Shown in pieces: positions 30,301 through 38,462 of a stretch of 64,000 bases of DNA. This DNA comes from Rhodopseudomonas boonkerdii (lineage in GTDB: Bacteria; Pseudomonadota; Alphaproteobacteria; Rhizobiales; Xanthobacteraceae), in contig NZ_CP036537.1 in NCBI RefSeq assembly GCF_021184025.1, forward strand, positions 372,001-436,000, read 5' to 3'. A program made the translations under genes and the position numbers. The notes beneath the pieces are model-generated. The model was not told the DNA's origin, searched no databases, and saw only the letters and a list, made by a program, of their open reading frames with translations. The number at the start of each line of letters is the position of its first letter. The first letter of the stretch is position 1.

Positions 30301-30537
30301 ATCCACATCGCCGAGCGGTACGATGCGTGGCAACAGCACGGCATCGCCGCCAAGCACGTCGAGAAACGCTTCCTGCGCCATGCGTCCCGCGCGCCGCGTC
30401 GGCAGGTACAGCGTGACGGTGGCGAGCTTTTCGCGATCATCGCGCGCCGAGAAGCCATCGATCAGCGTGCCATCCACCAGCGCCGCGACCAGCGTGCGCA
30501 GAAACGGCGCGGAAGGTGGAATGGTGAAAACGCGCAT
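27346..30537 (-). CDS. addB: double-strand break repair protein AddB
   Basis: 1063-residue partner of AddA with a degenerate helicase-like region and a C-terminal nuclease. The nuclease motif is FALLDYKTGNPPTGKQV (about residues 920-936). In the alphaproteobacterial form the Walker A of B. subtilis AddB is not recognisable near the N-terminus. The segment SVTAIEDWLRDPYSIYAKYIL marks the nuclease entry. The cysteine that starts the B. subtilis iron-sulfur site is absent from it (RDPYSIY where RCPF is typical). It lies downstream of murU and upstream of addA. Confidence 0.93.
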   Translation of the reverse strand: MRVFTIPPSAPFLRTLVAALVDGTLIDGFSARDDREKLATVTLYLPTRRAGRMAQEAFLDVLGGDAVLLPRIVPLGDVDEEELVFAHAAAPETLDLPDMPRALDGLQRRLLLAQLIGAWAKRLAPGDPAQAPLVVGGPASTLALADDLGRLMDDMATRQVKWSALDGLVPDALDRYWQLTLQFLSIAREVWPNIMTAHDAIEPAVRRDLLIDAEAARLKAHKGGPIIAAGSTGSMPTTAKFLHAVAQLPHGAVVLPGLDTDLDEASWQLIGGSRDVLGFVESSASNHPQYALHALLERFDIKRSDVTVLGTPSPHGRELLASEAMRPSNATAQWHQRLAEPVVQQKIAAGMTKLSVIAAANPEMEALSIAIAMREAHEQNKSAALVTPDRALARRVMAALGRWNLLFDDSGGDSLTETSAGIFTRLVAEAAAEQFEPATLLALLKHPLFRLGKQAYGWKDAIETLELALLRGTRPAPGTAGLKQDFARFRDELGKLHRREASMLHAAEPRAKLAGERLDRTEDLIAELQTALAPLESIHPTRPIDFAEVARRHREAIERLSRDDKGGAIALAGRTGGNALANAFEDLCVMETPEDGGADRLRLSGLTLQLRDYPEVFQTAFGDRIVRRPEVADAKLRIFGQLEARLTQSDRVILGGLVEGVWPPSPRIDPWLSRPMRNQLGLDLPERRIGLTAHDFVQLLGHDEVILSHAAKVGGAPAVASRFLHRLEAVAGEDRWAAAVKAGETYVRYAETLDQPDKVTPITQPEPKPPLIARPLRLSVTAIEDWLRDPYSIYAKYILGLAPLDPVDMPLSAADRGSAIHNAIGDFTLEFSKALPPDPAAALRNIGKAHFAPLMNRPEAQALWWPRFLRIASWFANWEIERRINVASIDAEVGGEIRIPLDQGRIFTLTARADRIEHRTDRTFALLDYKTGNPPTGKQVRMGLSPQLTLEAAILREGGFPGIAAGSSVSELTYVRLSGNNPPGEERPIELRIERKDEPQHPDDAAIEARARLEGLIRKFEDETQGYTSLALSMWSNRYGTYDDLARIKEWSANGGTSGGAEA

Positions 30538-30608
30538 GATCGGCCCGATTCGGAGAACCGGTGCATCATGGCATGGGCGGCGCCGCTAAGGGAGTCGCGT
30601 GCTCCGAA

Positions 30609-30719
30609 CCTCATGGTGAGGAGCGCGCCCTTTGCGCGCGTCTCGAACCATAAGCTGGCCGGTTCGGAGCGTAGCAACCATCCTTCGAGACGCCGCTACG
30701 CGACTCCTCAGGATGAGGG
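30609..30719 (-). repeat. dispersed two-hairpin repeat, copy E (reverse orientation)
   Basis: Begins CCTCATGGTGAGGAG and ends CTCCTCAGGATGAGG. It fills the gap between murU and addB, splitting what would otherwise be one minus-strand operon. Confidence 0.9.
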
Positions 30720-30738
30720 TGGAACTCAGGGCTGCTCG

Positions 30739-31461
30739 CTAAGCCACGCTTGCCAGGAACGCATCTTCCGCGGCGCGCACCGCGTCCGGCGTGCCGACAT
30801 GCATCCACACACCGTCCAAACGCAGGCCGTAAAGACGCTCGGCTTCATTGGCGCGGTCGAACAGCTTTGTCAGCGCAAACTCACCGGAGGGCGCATCGGC
30901 AAAAATCGCAGGCGAAAGAATCGCGACGCCGGCATAGACGAACGGCACCACCTGATTCTCTTTCCGGCGGCGCAGCGTGCCATCGGCACGCATCTCGTAA
31001 TCGCCCTTGCCGCTATAGCCGATGCTGTTCGCGGTCGGTGCCATCAGCAGCAGGATATCCATCTTCGCCGGATCGAAATTCTCTGCGAGGCGCACGAGAT
31101 TGGAGCGCGCGCCGTCGATCCACAGGGTGTCGGCATTGAGATGATAGAACGGCGCGTCGCCCAGCAGCGGCAGCGCCTTCTTGACGCCGCCACCGGTGCC
31201 GAGCACCTGGTCGCGTTCGTCGGAGATGATGATCTTCGGCGCGGTGCGCGACTTGACGTGATCGATAATCTGATCCGGCAGGTAATGTACATTGACCACG
31301 GCCTCGCCAATATCGGCGGCAGCGAGCTTGTCGAGCACGTGATCGAGCAGCGGCTGGCCGGCGACGGCAACGAGTGGTTTCGGCATGGTCTCGGTGAGCG
31401 GGCGCATGCGCAGCCCGAGGCCGGCAGCGAGAACCATGGCTTTGGTGGGCTTCACGGACAT
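30739..31461 (-). CDS. murU: nucleotidyltransferase, probable MurNAc-1-P uridylyltransferase
   Basis: 240-residue NDP-sugar pyrophosphorylase. The signature AAGLGLRMRPLTETMPKPLV is at residues 12-31. The later VNVHYLPDQIIDHV and GTGGGVKKALPLLG (with the acceptor-binding NADTLWIDG) fit MurU. In Pseudomonas MurU makes UDP-MurNAc from MurNAc-1-P supplied by AmgK, a recycling route that bypasses de novo synthesis. An AmgK-like kinase is encoded two genes upstream on the same strand, supporting the assignment. Without it, mannose-1-P guanylyltransferase would be an alternative. The start at 31461 is preferred; its SD is weak. Confidence 0.8.
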   Translation of the reverse strand: MSVKPTKAMVLAAGLGLRMRPLTETMPKPLVAVAGQPLLDHVLDKLAAADIGEAVVNVHYLPDQIIDHVKSRTAPKIIISDERDQVLGTGGGVKKALPLLGDAPFYHLNADTLWIDGARSNLVRLAENFDPAKMDILLLMAPTANSIGYSGKGDYEMRADGTLRRRKENQVVPFVYAGVAILSPAIFADAPSGEFALTKLFDRANEAERLYGLRLDGVWMHVGTPDAVRAAEDAFLASVA

Positions 31462-31594
31462 GACGATGCGTCTTTGGGTTCGACTCGGATGACGATTGGA
31501 GTGTAGCACGCCGTGCGGTATCGCGCATAAATTGATCGAGCAATAAGCGGACGATGTGACGACGATGCGACACCGTAACGCGCGTCAACAGCGC

Positions 31595-31918
31595 TTAGGC
31601 GTTCGCTGCTTCGCTCTCCTGCGGTCTGGAATTTTTCTTCTTCTTGTCGCCGGGTTTGAGGAAATTCACGCCGATCTGGTCGCCATTCACCCAGCCGAGT
31701 TCGCAGCGTCGATAAGCCAGGCCGGTGGATGACAGCAGCAGGAAGAATTCTTTCAGGTTAAGTCCTTCGACCGAGCTTCCGACGGTCAGCTTCGCACCGG
31801 TTTCGGATACGTCTTCGAGAACGCAGGCGCGGCGCCAAGTGCCGTCGATGCCCATCATCTGCGCGGGAAAGCCGCGCTCGAATACGACCCGATGATCCGT
31901 TCGTCGTTCCGTCGTCAT
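31595..31918 (-). CDS. PilZ domain protein
   Basis: 107-residue protein made of one PilZ domain, the cyclic-di-GMP-binding fold. The motif VLEDVSETGAKLTV matches the (D/N)xSxxG core, and an Arg-containing TTERRTDHRVVFERGF precedes it. A basic KKKKNS tail ends the protein. A good SD (AAGGA) lies 8 bases upstream. It sits between the tsaE-amgK gene and murU. Binding of c-di-GMP is plausible but the first Arg motif is not the full RxxxR form at the usual place. Confidence 0.85.
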   Translation of the reverse strand: MTTERRTDHRVVFERGFPAQMMGIDGTWRRACVLEDVSETGAKLTVGSSVEGLNLKEFFLLLSSTGLAYRRCELGWVNGDQIGVNFLKPGDKKKKNSRPQESEAANA

Positions 31919-32087
31919 GCTGACCGATCCTTACGCAACACCGCATGCCCATCACGCGAGGCATGGCCGATCCAGACGACAAGAGTAAGGCGATCGTGGC
32001 TAAGATTGCGTTAAGGATTGGGGGATGGGTGCACGTGACTGTTGCCGCCCGGCTTCTGCGATTAGACTGCACAGACGTCGTTTACTG

Positions 32088-32109
32088 GATCTCCGCTTTT
32101 GCGGGGATC
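32088..32109. repeat. small REP-like hairpin
   Basis: GATCTCCGC-TTTT-GCGGGGATC (9-bp stem with one mismatch/G-T pair) between the PilZ gene and the tsaE-amgK gene. It resembles the tggatcccccgc type of extragenic palindrome common in this group. Confidence 0.6.
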
Positions 32110-32132
32110 GCATGCGGGGCAGACGGATCGTG

Positions 32133-33656
32133 CTATCCCCCCGGCGCCGGTACATACCGCTCATACCATGCGCGAAATTCAGCCAGCCGCGGATGCGCCA
32201 GCGAACGGGTGAGATAGGTCCAGATGCGCGGCTGGTGTTTCAGATAGTGTGGCTTGCCGTCGCGGCGGTTCAAACGTGCGAACGTTCCCAGCAGCCGTGT
32301 GTTCCGCTGCGCGGACATGATCGCATAGAGCTCCGCAAAGCCGGCGGCGTCGAAATCCGGCGCCGCTGTGCGCCGTGCCTTGATGTAGCGCGACAGCAGG
32401 GCGAGCTCGGTGGCCTCGGGCACGTCGATGCGCGCATCCTGTAGCAGCGAGACGACATCATAGGCCGGCGGACCCAGCACCGTATCCTGGAAGTCGATGA
32501 CACCGATCCGGTTGATCCCGTCGCGCTCCGGCAGCCAGATCATGTTCGGCGAATGGAAGTCGCGCAGCACCCAGGTGCGCACCGTGACTTCGATCGAGGT
32601 GAGAAGATCGCGCCAGAGCGCGATGAACTCCGCCTGCAGTACCTCACTCGGCGCTGCACCGCGATCCGGCAGATACCATTCCGGCATCAGACCCACTTCG
32701 ATCAGCAGCGCTTCAGTGTCGAAGACTGGGATCGCATAATCTCGATGCGGCAACAGCGGCAGCGTGTCCGGTAACGTCTTGCTGTGCAGCATGGCAAGCA
32801 TGTCCGTCGCCGCCTGATAGCGCTCGACCATTGGCGCGGGAGGCGATCCCGCGATCACGCCTTCCGTACCGAAGTCCTCGGTGATCAGAAAGCCTGTATC
32901 GAGGTCGGCATGATGGATGACGGGTGCGGAGATGCCTTGCGCGCGCAACCCATTGGCGATGGCGACAAACGGCTTCACGTCTTCGGCCAGATGCACCGCG
33001 GCACTATACGACTTGCCGGCATAGATGGGCGCGCCGTCCGGCCGCTTCGGCGCATTCATCAGGATGAAAACGCCGTCATCCCTGATCAGCCGCGCATAGG
33101 AGCGTGTCGACGCGTCGCCCGCCATGCGTCTGCGGTTGGCCTCGAGATAGCCCGCCTGTTCGAGAAATTCCCGCAGCGCCTGCAGCCGCTGCACGATCGT
33201 TGCGGCCTTGCCATAACCGGTAATCTCTGCGGCGCGCGCCAGCGAGCCGAGCGCCGGGCGATGCGTCAATGCAATGTCGATGCGGTCGGCGGGCAGATCG
33301 CCCGCGGCGCGCTCCGGCCATTCGATCAGCGCGACGGTGCCGTCGGGCAACGGGGAGAGGCCGATCTCCTCCATCTCGGCGGGATCGGTAATGCGATAGA
33401 GATCCGCATGCACCAGCGGGAACGATGGCAGGTCGTAGCTCTGCGCCAGCGTGAAGGTCGGGCTCGGCACTTCCAGTTCGTCGTCGTCCGCGAGATAGCG
33501 GATCATCGCCCGTGCCGCAGAGGTCTTGCCGGCGCCAAGATCGCCGGACAGCGTGATCACATCGCCGGCGCCGATCAGCAGCGCGAGATCGGCCATCAAT
33601 GCTGCTGTGGCCACTTCATTGGGCAATGCGAGCGAAAAGGTAAAAGGCGTGCTCAT
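32133..33656 (-). CDS. tsaE: TsaE / AmgK-type phosphotransferase fusion
   Basis: 507-residue two-domain protein. Residues 1 to about 155 are TsaE, the ATPase needed for t6A37 modification of tRNA: Walker A GDLGAGKTS (about 38-46), VPSPTFTLAQ and HADLYRITDP. Residues of about 160-507 are an APH-like kinase, with WVLRDFHSPNMIWL as catalytic loop and VIDFQDTVLGPPAYDV as the metal-binding segment. This half resembles AmgK, the anomeric MurNAc/GlcNAc kinase. murU is two genes downstream. The ATG overlaps the divL stop by 4 bases. Both domains look intact. Confidence 0.9.
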   Translation of the reverse strand: MSTPFTFSLALPNEVATAALMADLALLIGAGDVITLSGDLGAGKTSAARAMIRYLADDDELEVPSPTFTLAQSYDLPSFPLVHADLYRITDPAEMEEIGLSPLPDGTVALIEWPERAAGDLPADRIDIALTHRPALGSLARAAEITGYGKAATIVQRLQALREFLEQAGYLEANRRRMAGDASTRSYARLIRDDGVFILMNAPKRPDGAPIYAGKSYSAAVHLAEDVKPFVAIANGLRAQGISAPVIHHADLDTGFLITEDFGTEGVIAGSPPAPMVERYQAATDMLAMLHSKTLPDTLPLLPHRDYAIPVFDTEALLIEVGLMPEWYLPDRGAAPSEVLQAEFIALWRDLLTSIEVTVRTWVLRDFHSPNMIWLPERDGINRIGVIDFQDTVLGPPAYDVVSLLQDARIDVPEATELALLSRYIKARRTAAPDFDAAGFAELYAIMSAQRNTRLLGTFARLNRRDGKPHYLKHQPRIWTYLTRSLAHPRLAEFRAWYERYVPAPGG

Positions 33657-36169
33657 TCGGCCGCGTTGCGGTGCGCGGACTGGTCGAGTGGGAAGTCGCA
33701 GCTCACCGTGGTGCCGCGTCCCACCACGGAGTCGATCCGTACCTTGCCGCCATGCAGTTCGACGAAGGAACGCACCAGCGAAAGGCCGAGGCCGGCGCCG
33801 CGATGGCGCGATCCGTTGGCGTGGCTCTCGAACCAGTCGAACACCTTGTCCTGCTTGTCCGGGGGGATGCCGGGGCCGCGGTCGGTCACCGAGAAGGTGA
33901 TCATGTGTTCGCTGCGGGCAGCCTTCAGGGTTACCGCAGAATCATGTGGTGCGAAGCCGACCGCATTGGCGAGCAGATTGTACAGCACCTGCACCACGCG
34001 GCTCTCGTCGCCGATGAAGCTGCCGATATCGGCACCGACATCCACCTGCAGCGCGATGCGGTCGCGCGCGAGGCGGTCCTGCACGCCTTCGGCCGCGGCA
34101 TCGATGGTCTTGCGGATGTCGATCGGGCCGAGATTGAGCGACATGGCGCCGGCGTCGATGGTGGCGAGATCGAGAATGTTATTGATGATCGCCAGAAGCG
34201 CCGAGGTAGAGGTGGTGATGTAGTCGAGATATTCGGCCTGCTTGGCCAGCAGCGGGCCGGTCGAGGAATCGCTGAGCAGGTGTGCGAAGCCGATGATGGT
34301 GGTGAGCGGCGAGCGCAGCTCGTAGGAGACGTGGTGGACGAAATCCACCTTCATCTGGTCGGCTGCCTCCAGCGCCTCGTTGCGCTCGCGCAGAGCACGT
34401 TCGACATTCTCGGCATCGGAAATATCCTGGAATGTGAGCATAGTGGCGCCGTCGGGAAGCGGCATGCACATGCAGGCCAGCACGCTGCCGTCCTTGCGTT
34501 CCATCTTCAGCGGCACCGGCGCGCGATTGTCGATGGAGGTGATGGCGCCGCGGATCGTCTGCCACACCAGAGGTTCGTCGAACAGCGGCTTGCACCATGT
34601 CTCGACCATCTCAATATGCGGCTGCTGTTCCAGCGCCTCGTTCGACAGCCGCCACATCCGGCCGAACGCGGGGTTGAACAGTTGTGCGCGGCCGTTGCTG
34701 CCGAACACGGCGACGGCCTCGCCGAGCGCATCGAGCGTTTCGCGCTGAACGCGGATCAGGCCGTCAAAGCGGCGGGCGAGATCGAGCCGTTCGGTGACAT
34801 CGTCGAACAGATAGGTGACGCCGCCTTCGGGATTCGGCGTGGTGACGATGGAGAGCGCGCGGCCATCCGGCAGATACCAGATATCCTTGTGCGCTTCGTT
34901 GGCGTGATAGGCTTCGTGCAGCTTCGTCTTCCAAGTGCGGAAATTCGGCTGCTCCGGCAGTTTTCGTGCAGCACGGAGGCGGTCCAGCACGCTGGAATCG
35001 TCGGGATTGCTGTCCAGAAAGACCCGATCGAGATCCCATAGTCGTCGATAGGCGTCGTTATAGAAGGCGAGGCGGCGCTGGGCGTCGAACACGGCGACGC
35101 CGGACGAGAGCTGATCCAGCGTGCGGCGATGGGCCTCCGCCATGCGGATCAGCGCCGTCTTCAGCGTGGCGGCTTCCGAAGCGTCGATCGCCATGCCCGC
35201 GCTGCCGCTGCCGATGCGTGCGGCGTGCACGTCAAAGATCTTGCGCTCGCCGGAGATCACGATCGGCACGCGCGCGGTGAACGGCTGGTTGTCGTTGAGG
35301 GCACGCGCGAGACTGGCACGATGGTCGCTGTCGAGCAGTTCCAGATTGCGGGCGATGGCGTCCGCGGTATCGGCCGCCTCGGTGGCACGCACATAGGCGG
35401 CATTGGCGAAAGCCAGCTTGCCGTCGGCGTGGCGGGCCCAGATTGGAGATGGCGCCGCGTTGGCGAAACCGCGCAGCGTGTCGCTCTCTTCCACCAGTTC
35501 CCGGTAACGCAGCGTCATTTCGGCGAGCTCGCGACGCAGGCCAGAAAGCTCGCGGATGCGCAGGATGGCCTGTCCGCCGATGGCACGGCCCATCGCTTCG
35601 ATGGCGCGGCCGGTCGTGGTGGTGAGATTGAGGACGAAGCCTTCGCCGGCGTCGAGCAGCGCATCGATGGCGTGATCCATGCGCAGCGCCGGCTCCGGCG
35701 GCAGCCAGGTGCCGAACGCGAGAATGCGCTGCGGCTGATGCGCCTGCGGATCCTGCGACATCATGATCGCGGTGTCGCCGGAAATTTCGGGGCGGGTTTC
35801 ACCGGCGGCCCAGGAGATCAGCACCTGCGGTTCCGTGAACAGCAGCGCGCGATAGCGGTCGGTTTCGGTCTGCAGCGCGTGCAGTTCGTTGCGCAGCCTG
35901 GTCTCGGTGCGCGCGGCGCGCTGGCGATTGCGCATCAGCAGGATCGCGCAGACCACGGAAAAGCCGAGTACCGCGCCGCCGGTGGTGAGCGCCGCGATCT
36001 CCTGACGGTCGAGGTCGAGCAGCCCGGCCACCGTCAACGGCACGTCTTCAGTGGCGAGTGCACGGGTGGTGGCGAGTATTGCGGACGCACCGACGCCGAC
36101 GAGCCCGTCACGCACCATGGCAGTGCATGAGAGCAAGGTCCGACGCATCGCCGCGATCACGCCTGACAT
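33653..36169 (-). CDS. divL: PAS-domain pseudo-histidine kinase, DivL-type
   Basis: 838-residue membrane protein. A transmembrane segment at about residues 63-81 (TTGGAVLGFSVVCAILLM) is followed by several PAS domains (roughly 195-600). The dimerisation helix is FVHHVSYELRSPLTTI: the usual phospho-acceptor His is Tyr616, as in Caulobacter DivL. The ATPase part keeps its N box (LYNLLANAVGF), G1 (DRGPGIPP) and G2 (GAGLGLSLVRS). DivL controls the CckA-ChpT-CtrA cell-cycle pathway. The start at 36169 is inferred; 36148 and 36289 are alternatives. The stop overlaps tsaE. Confidence 0.85.
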   Translation of the reverse strand: MSGVIAAMRRTLLSCTAMVRDGLVGVGASAILATTRALATEDVPLTVAGLLDLDRQEIAALTTGGAVLGFSVVCAILLMRNRQRAARTETRLRNELHALQTETDRYRALLFTEPQVLISWAAGETRPEISGDTAIMMSQDPQAHQPQRILAFGTWLPPEPALRMDHAIDALLDAGEGFVLNLTTTTGRAIEAMGRAIGGQAILRIRELSGLRRELAEMTLRYRELVEESDTLRGFANAAPSPIWARHADGKLAFANAAYVRATEAADTADAIARNLELLDSDHRASLARALNDNQPFTARVPIVISGERKIFDVHAARIGSGSAGMAIDASEAATLKTALIRMAEAHRRTLDQLSSGVAVFDAQRRLAFYNDAYRRLWDLDRVFLDSNPDDSSVLDRLRAARKLPEQPNFRTWKTKLHEAYHANEAHKDIWYLPDGRALSIVTTPNPEGGVTYLFDDVTERLDLARRFDGLIRVQRETLDALGEAVAVFGSNGRAQLFNPAFGRMWRLSNEALEQQPHIEMVETWCKPLFDEPLVWQTIRGAITSIDNRAPVPLKMERKDGSVLACMCMPLPDGATMLTFQDISDAENVERALRERNEALEAADQMKVDFVHHVSYELRSPLTTIIGFAHLLSDSSTGPLLAKQAEYLDYITTSTSALLAIINNILDLATIDAGAMSLNLGPIDIRKTIDAAAEGVQDRLARDRIALQVDVGADIGSFIGDESRVVQVLYNLLANAVGFAPHDSAVTLKAARSEHMITFSVTDRGPGIPPDKQDKVFDWFESHANGSRHRGAGLGLSLVRSFVELHGGKVRIDSVVGRGTTVSCDFPLDQSAHRNAAE

Positions 36170-36497
36170 CCTTCGCCCCAAAACTGCACGACTCCCCAGG
36201 CGGTTCCTGCGCACCGCCGCAACGAATCGGAGGAGAATATCTGCTTCGGGAGTCGCCGGGTAAGAGTCCAGACCGTGAACGTGAATCAAGGGGTTAAGAA
36301 AAGGGCCGGTGTTTGAATCGAATTGCGGAGAGTGTGGCGAAAAGACTCTGCACTACTCCTTCCTCATCCGGAACTTCGCCCTCATCCTGAGGAGCGGCGT
36401 CTTCGCCGCGTCTCGAAGGATGGCCGCAAGCTCAGAGCCCGGCCATCTCATGGTTCGAGACGCGCGCAAGTGCGCTCCTCACCATGAGGGATGGAGA
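36170..36497. other. divL upstream region with repeat copy F
   Basis: 328 bases between divL and the end of dut, both minus strand. Bases 36379-36490 are repeat copy F, ending 8 bases before the dut stop. The rest should contain the divL promoter. I see no clear CtrA box (TTAA-N7-TTAA) and no other gene. Confidence 0.5.
36379..36490 (+). repeat. dispersed two-hairpin repeat, copy F
   Basis: Begins CCTCATCCTGAGGAG, closes unit one with CTCGAAGGATGG, and ends CTCCTCACCATGAGG. It directly follows dut on the minus strand and could end or protect the ubiE-ubiB-coaBC-dut message. Confidence 0.9.
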
Positions 36498-36956
36498 TTA
36501 CCTGCCTGTCGACCCAAACCCGCCGCTACCGCGCTCTGTCTCGCCCAGAGCCTGTACCACCATGAGTTCCGCCTGGCTCACCGGTGCGATCACCATCTGC
36601 GCGATTCTTTCTCCGCGCCGGATCGTGAAGGCTGCGCTGCCGTGATTGATCAGCAGCACCGAGATCTCGCCGCGATAATCCGCATCGATCGTGCCAGGCG
36701 AATTCAGCACCGTGACGCCGTGCTTCGCCGCCAGCCCCGACCGCGGACGCACCTGCGCCTCATAGCCATCAGGCAGCGCAATGCTCAGGGCTGTCGGTAC
36801 CATCGCGTACTGGCCGGGTTCGAGGGTCACAGGCGCGGAATCCGGTACTGCCGCCAGCAGGTCCATGCCGGCGGCATGCGCGGTCTGATAGGCCGGCAGC
36901 GGCAGGCCCGCGCCATGGGGCAATTGCTGGACATCGACGGTGATGGCGGCGGTCAT
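36498..36956 (-). CDS. dut: dUTP diphosphatase
   Basis: 152-residue trimeric dUTPase, which removes dUTP and supplies dUMP for thymidylate. Five motifs are visible: [41 protein letters not shown] and, at the C-terminus, [11 protein letters not shown]. The start at 36956 overlaps the coaBC stop (ATGA). The dfp/coaBC-dut pairing is known from E. coli. A TGTCCC-rich region precedes it inside coaBC, so translation is probably coupled. Confidence 0.96.
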   Translation of the reverse strand: MTAAITVDVQQLPHGAGLPLPAYQTAHAAGMDLLAAVPDSAPVTLEPGQYAMVPTALSIALPDGYEAQVRPRSGLAAKHGVTVLNSPGTIDADYRGEISVLLINHGSAAFTIRRGERIAQMVIAPVSQAELMVVQALGETERGSGGFGSTGR

Positions 36957-38407
36957 GCAGTGTCCCTCGTCACGGCGGAAGCGATGCGCGCGACCAGGGT
37001 CGCGGCGACATCCTCCTTGCTCATCGGCGCCCATGAATCAACGGCGATCTCGCCCGTTGCCTTGTCGCGCGTGAGCAGGTTCACGGTATTGCTGTCGCCA
37101 CCCATGATACCGGTGGCCGGCGAGACGTCGTTGGCGACGATCCAGTCGCAGCCCTTGCGCTTGATCTTGGCTGTCGCGTTGTCGATCAGGTGTTCGGTCT
37201 CGGCGGCGAAGCCGATCACCAGCGGCGGACGATTGGTGTCGAGCTTCGAGATCGTCGCGAGGATGTCCGGGTTCTCGGTGAGCTGCAGCGGCGCCATCGT
37301 CTCGCCGGCTTTCTTCTTCAGCTTCTGCGCGCCTTCATTGACGACGCGCCAATCCGCGACAGCTGCAGCGAAGATCGCGATATCGACCGGTAACGTCGCT
37401 TCGACGGCGCTCAGCATGTCACGCGCAGATTCAACGTGCCTCACATTCACGCCGCGTGGTTCATCGAGCTCGACCGGCCCCGAAACCAGAATCACTTCAG
37501 CTCCCGCAGCACGCGCGGCATCGGCGATCGCGTAGCCCTGCTTGCCCGACGAACGATTGGCGATATAGCGGACCGGATCGATCGGCTCATGGGTCGGTCC
37601 GGCGGTGATCAGCACGCGCTTGCCCTTCAGCGGCTGCGGCCGCTGCGGTCGCAGCAGCACGTTGGCGGCGTCCGAGATTTCCGTCGGCTCCGCCATCCGT
37701 CCGACGCCGGCTTCGTTCCGCTCCGCCATCTCGCCGGCATTCGGCCCGATCATTCGGACGCCATCGTGCAGGAGCTGCGCGACATTGCGTTTCGTTGCGG
37801 CATTGCTCCACATCAGCGGATTCATCGCCGGCGCGATCAAAATCGGTTTGTTCGATGCGAGCAGGATCGCGGACGCAAGATCGTCCGCATGGCCGTTTGC
37901 CATCTTGGCCATCAGGTCCGCGGTGGCCGGCGCGACGACGATGAGATCGCACTCGCGCGCGAGGCGGATATGCCCGGCATCGAACTCGCTCTGCGGATCG
38001 AACAGGTCGGTATAGGCGCGTTCGTTGGAAAGCGCCGAGGCGGCGAGCGCGGTGACGAATTTCTGCGCCGCCTGGGTCAGGACGACGCGGACATGGATGC
38101 CGCGTTCCTTGATCCGGCGGATCAGGTCGAGCGATTTATAGGCGGCGATACCGCCGCCGATGATCAGCGTGACCTTCGGCTGGCTGCCACTGTGTTGCCG
38201 CAAGATTTCACGTGCATGCGGGGCTGCCGAGGCAGTTTCGGCGGCCGGCTCTGGGGGAAAACCAGAGGCAGACATGTGGCCGCCTTGCGATGCCTCACGC
38301 AAGATGACCCGGACCTCGTCCTCCACCGACCGCCCGTTGCGGGCCGCCCGGAGCCGCAATTCGTCGCGGATGGCATCGTCGAGCTTGCGGATGGTGAGAT
38401 TGGCCAT
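36953..38407 (-). CDS. coaBC: CoaBC with N-terminal ribbon-helix-helix (FitA-like) domain
   Basis: 484-residue protein. Residues of about 75-245 are CoaC (4'-phosphopantothenoylcysteine decarboxylase): [34 protein letters not shown] and APAMNPLMW. Residues of about 260-475 are CoaB (phosphopantothenate-cysteine ligase): [20 protein letters not shown] and the CTP-site AAVADWR. Residues 1-42 match FitA/VapB-type antitoxins ([30 protein letters not shown]). Both the ATG at 38407 (SD GAGG) and an internal ATG at 38275 ([14 protein letters not shown]) have ribosome-binding sites, so a short form is possible. A 35-bp palindrome lies at 38428-38462. Confidence 0.92.
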   Translation of the reverse strand: MANLTIRKLDDAIRDELRLRAARNGRSVEDEVRVILREASQGGHMSASGFPPEPAAETASAAPHAREILRQHSGSQPKVTLIIGGGIAAYKSLDLIRRIKERGIHVRVVLTQAAQKFVTALAASALSNERAYTDLFDPQSEFDAGHIRLARECDLIVVAPATADLMAKMANGHADDLASAILLASNKPILIAPAMNPLMWSNAATKRNVAQLLHDGVRMIGPNAGEMAERNEAGVGRMAEPTEISDAANVLLRPQRPQPLKGKRVLITAGPTHEPIDPVRYIANRSSGKQGYAIADAARAAGAEVILVSGPVELDEPRGVNVRHVESARDMLSAVEATLPVDIAIFAAAVADWRVVNEGAQKLKKKAGETMAPLQLTENPDILATISKLDTNRPPLVIGFAAETEHLIDNATAKIKRKGCDWIVANDVSPATGIMGGDSNTVNLLTRDKATGEIAVDSWAPMSKEDVAATLVARIASAVTRDTA

Positions 38408-38427
38408 GGGCGCCTCGCGCTATTCTG

Positions 38428-38462
38428 ATTGCAATGCTAGCATGATATGCTGGCATTGCAAT
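38428..38462. promoter_or_regulatory. 35-bp palindrome upstream of coaBC, candidate RHH operator
   Basis: ATTGCAATGCTAGCAT - GAT - ATGCTGGCATTGCAAT: two 16-bp arms with one mismatch. It is 20 bases upstream of the RHH-CoaBC start and ends at the ubiB stop. Autoregulatory palindromes just upstream are usual for FitA/VapB antitoxins, so this may be the binding site of the fused domain. Confidence 0.6.
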
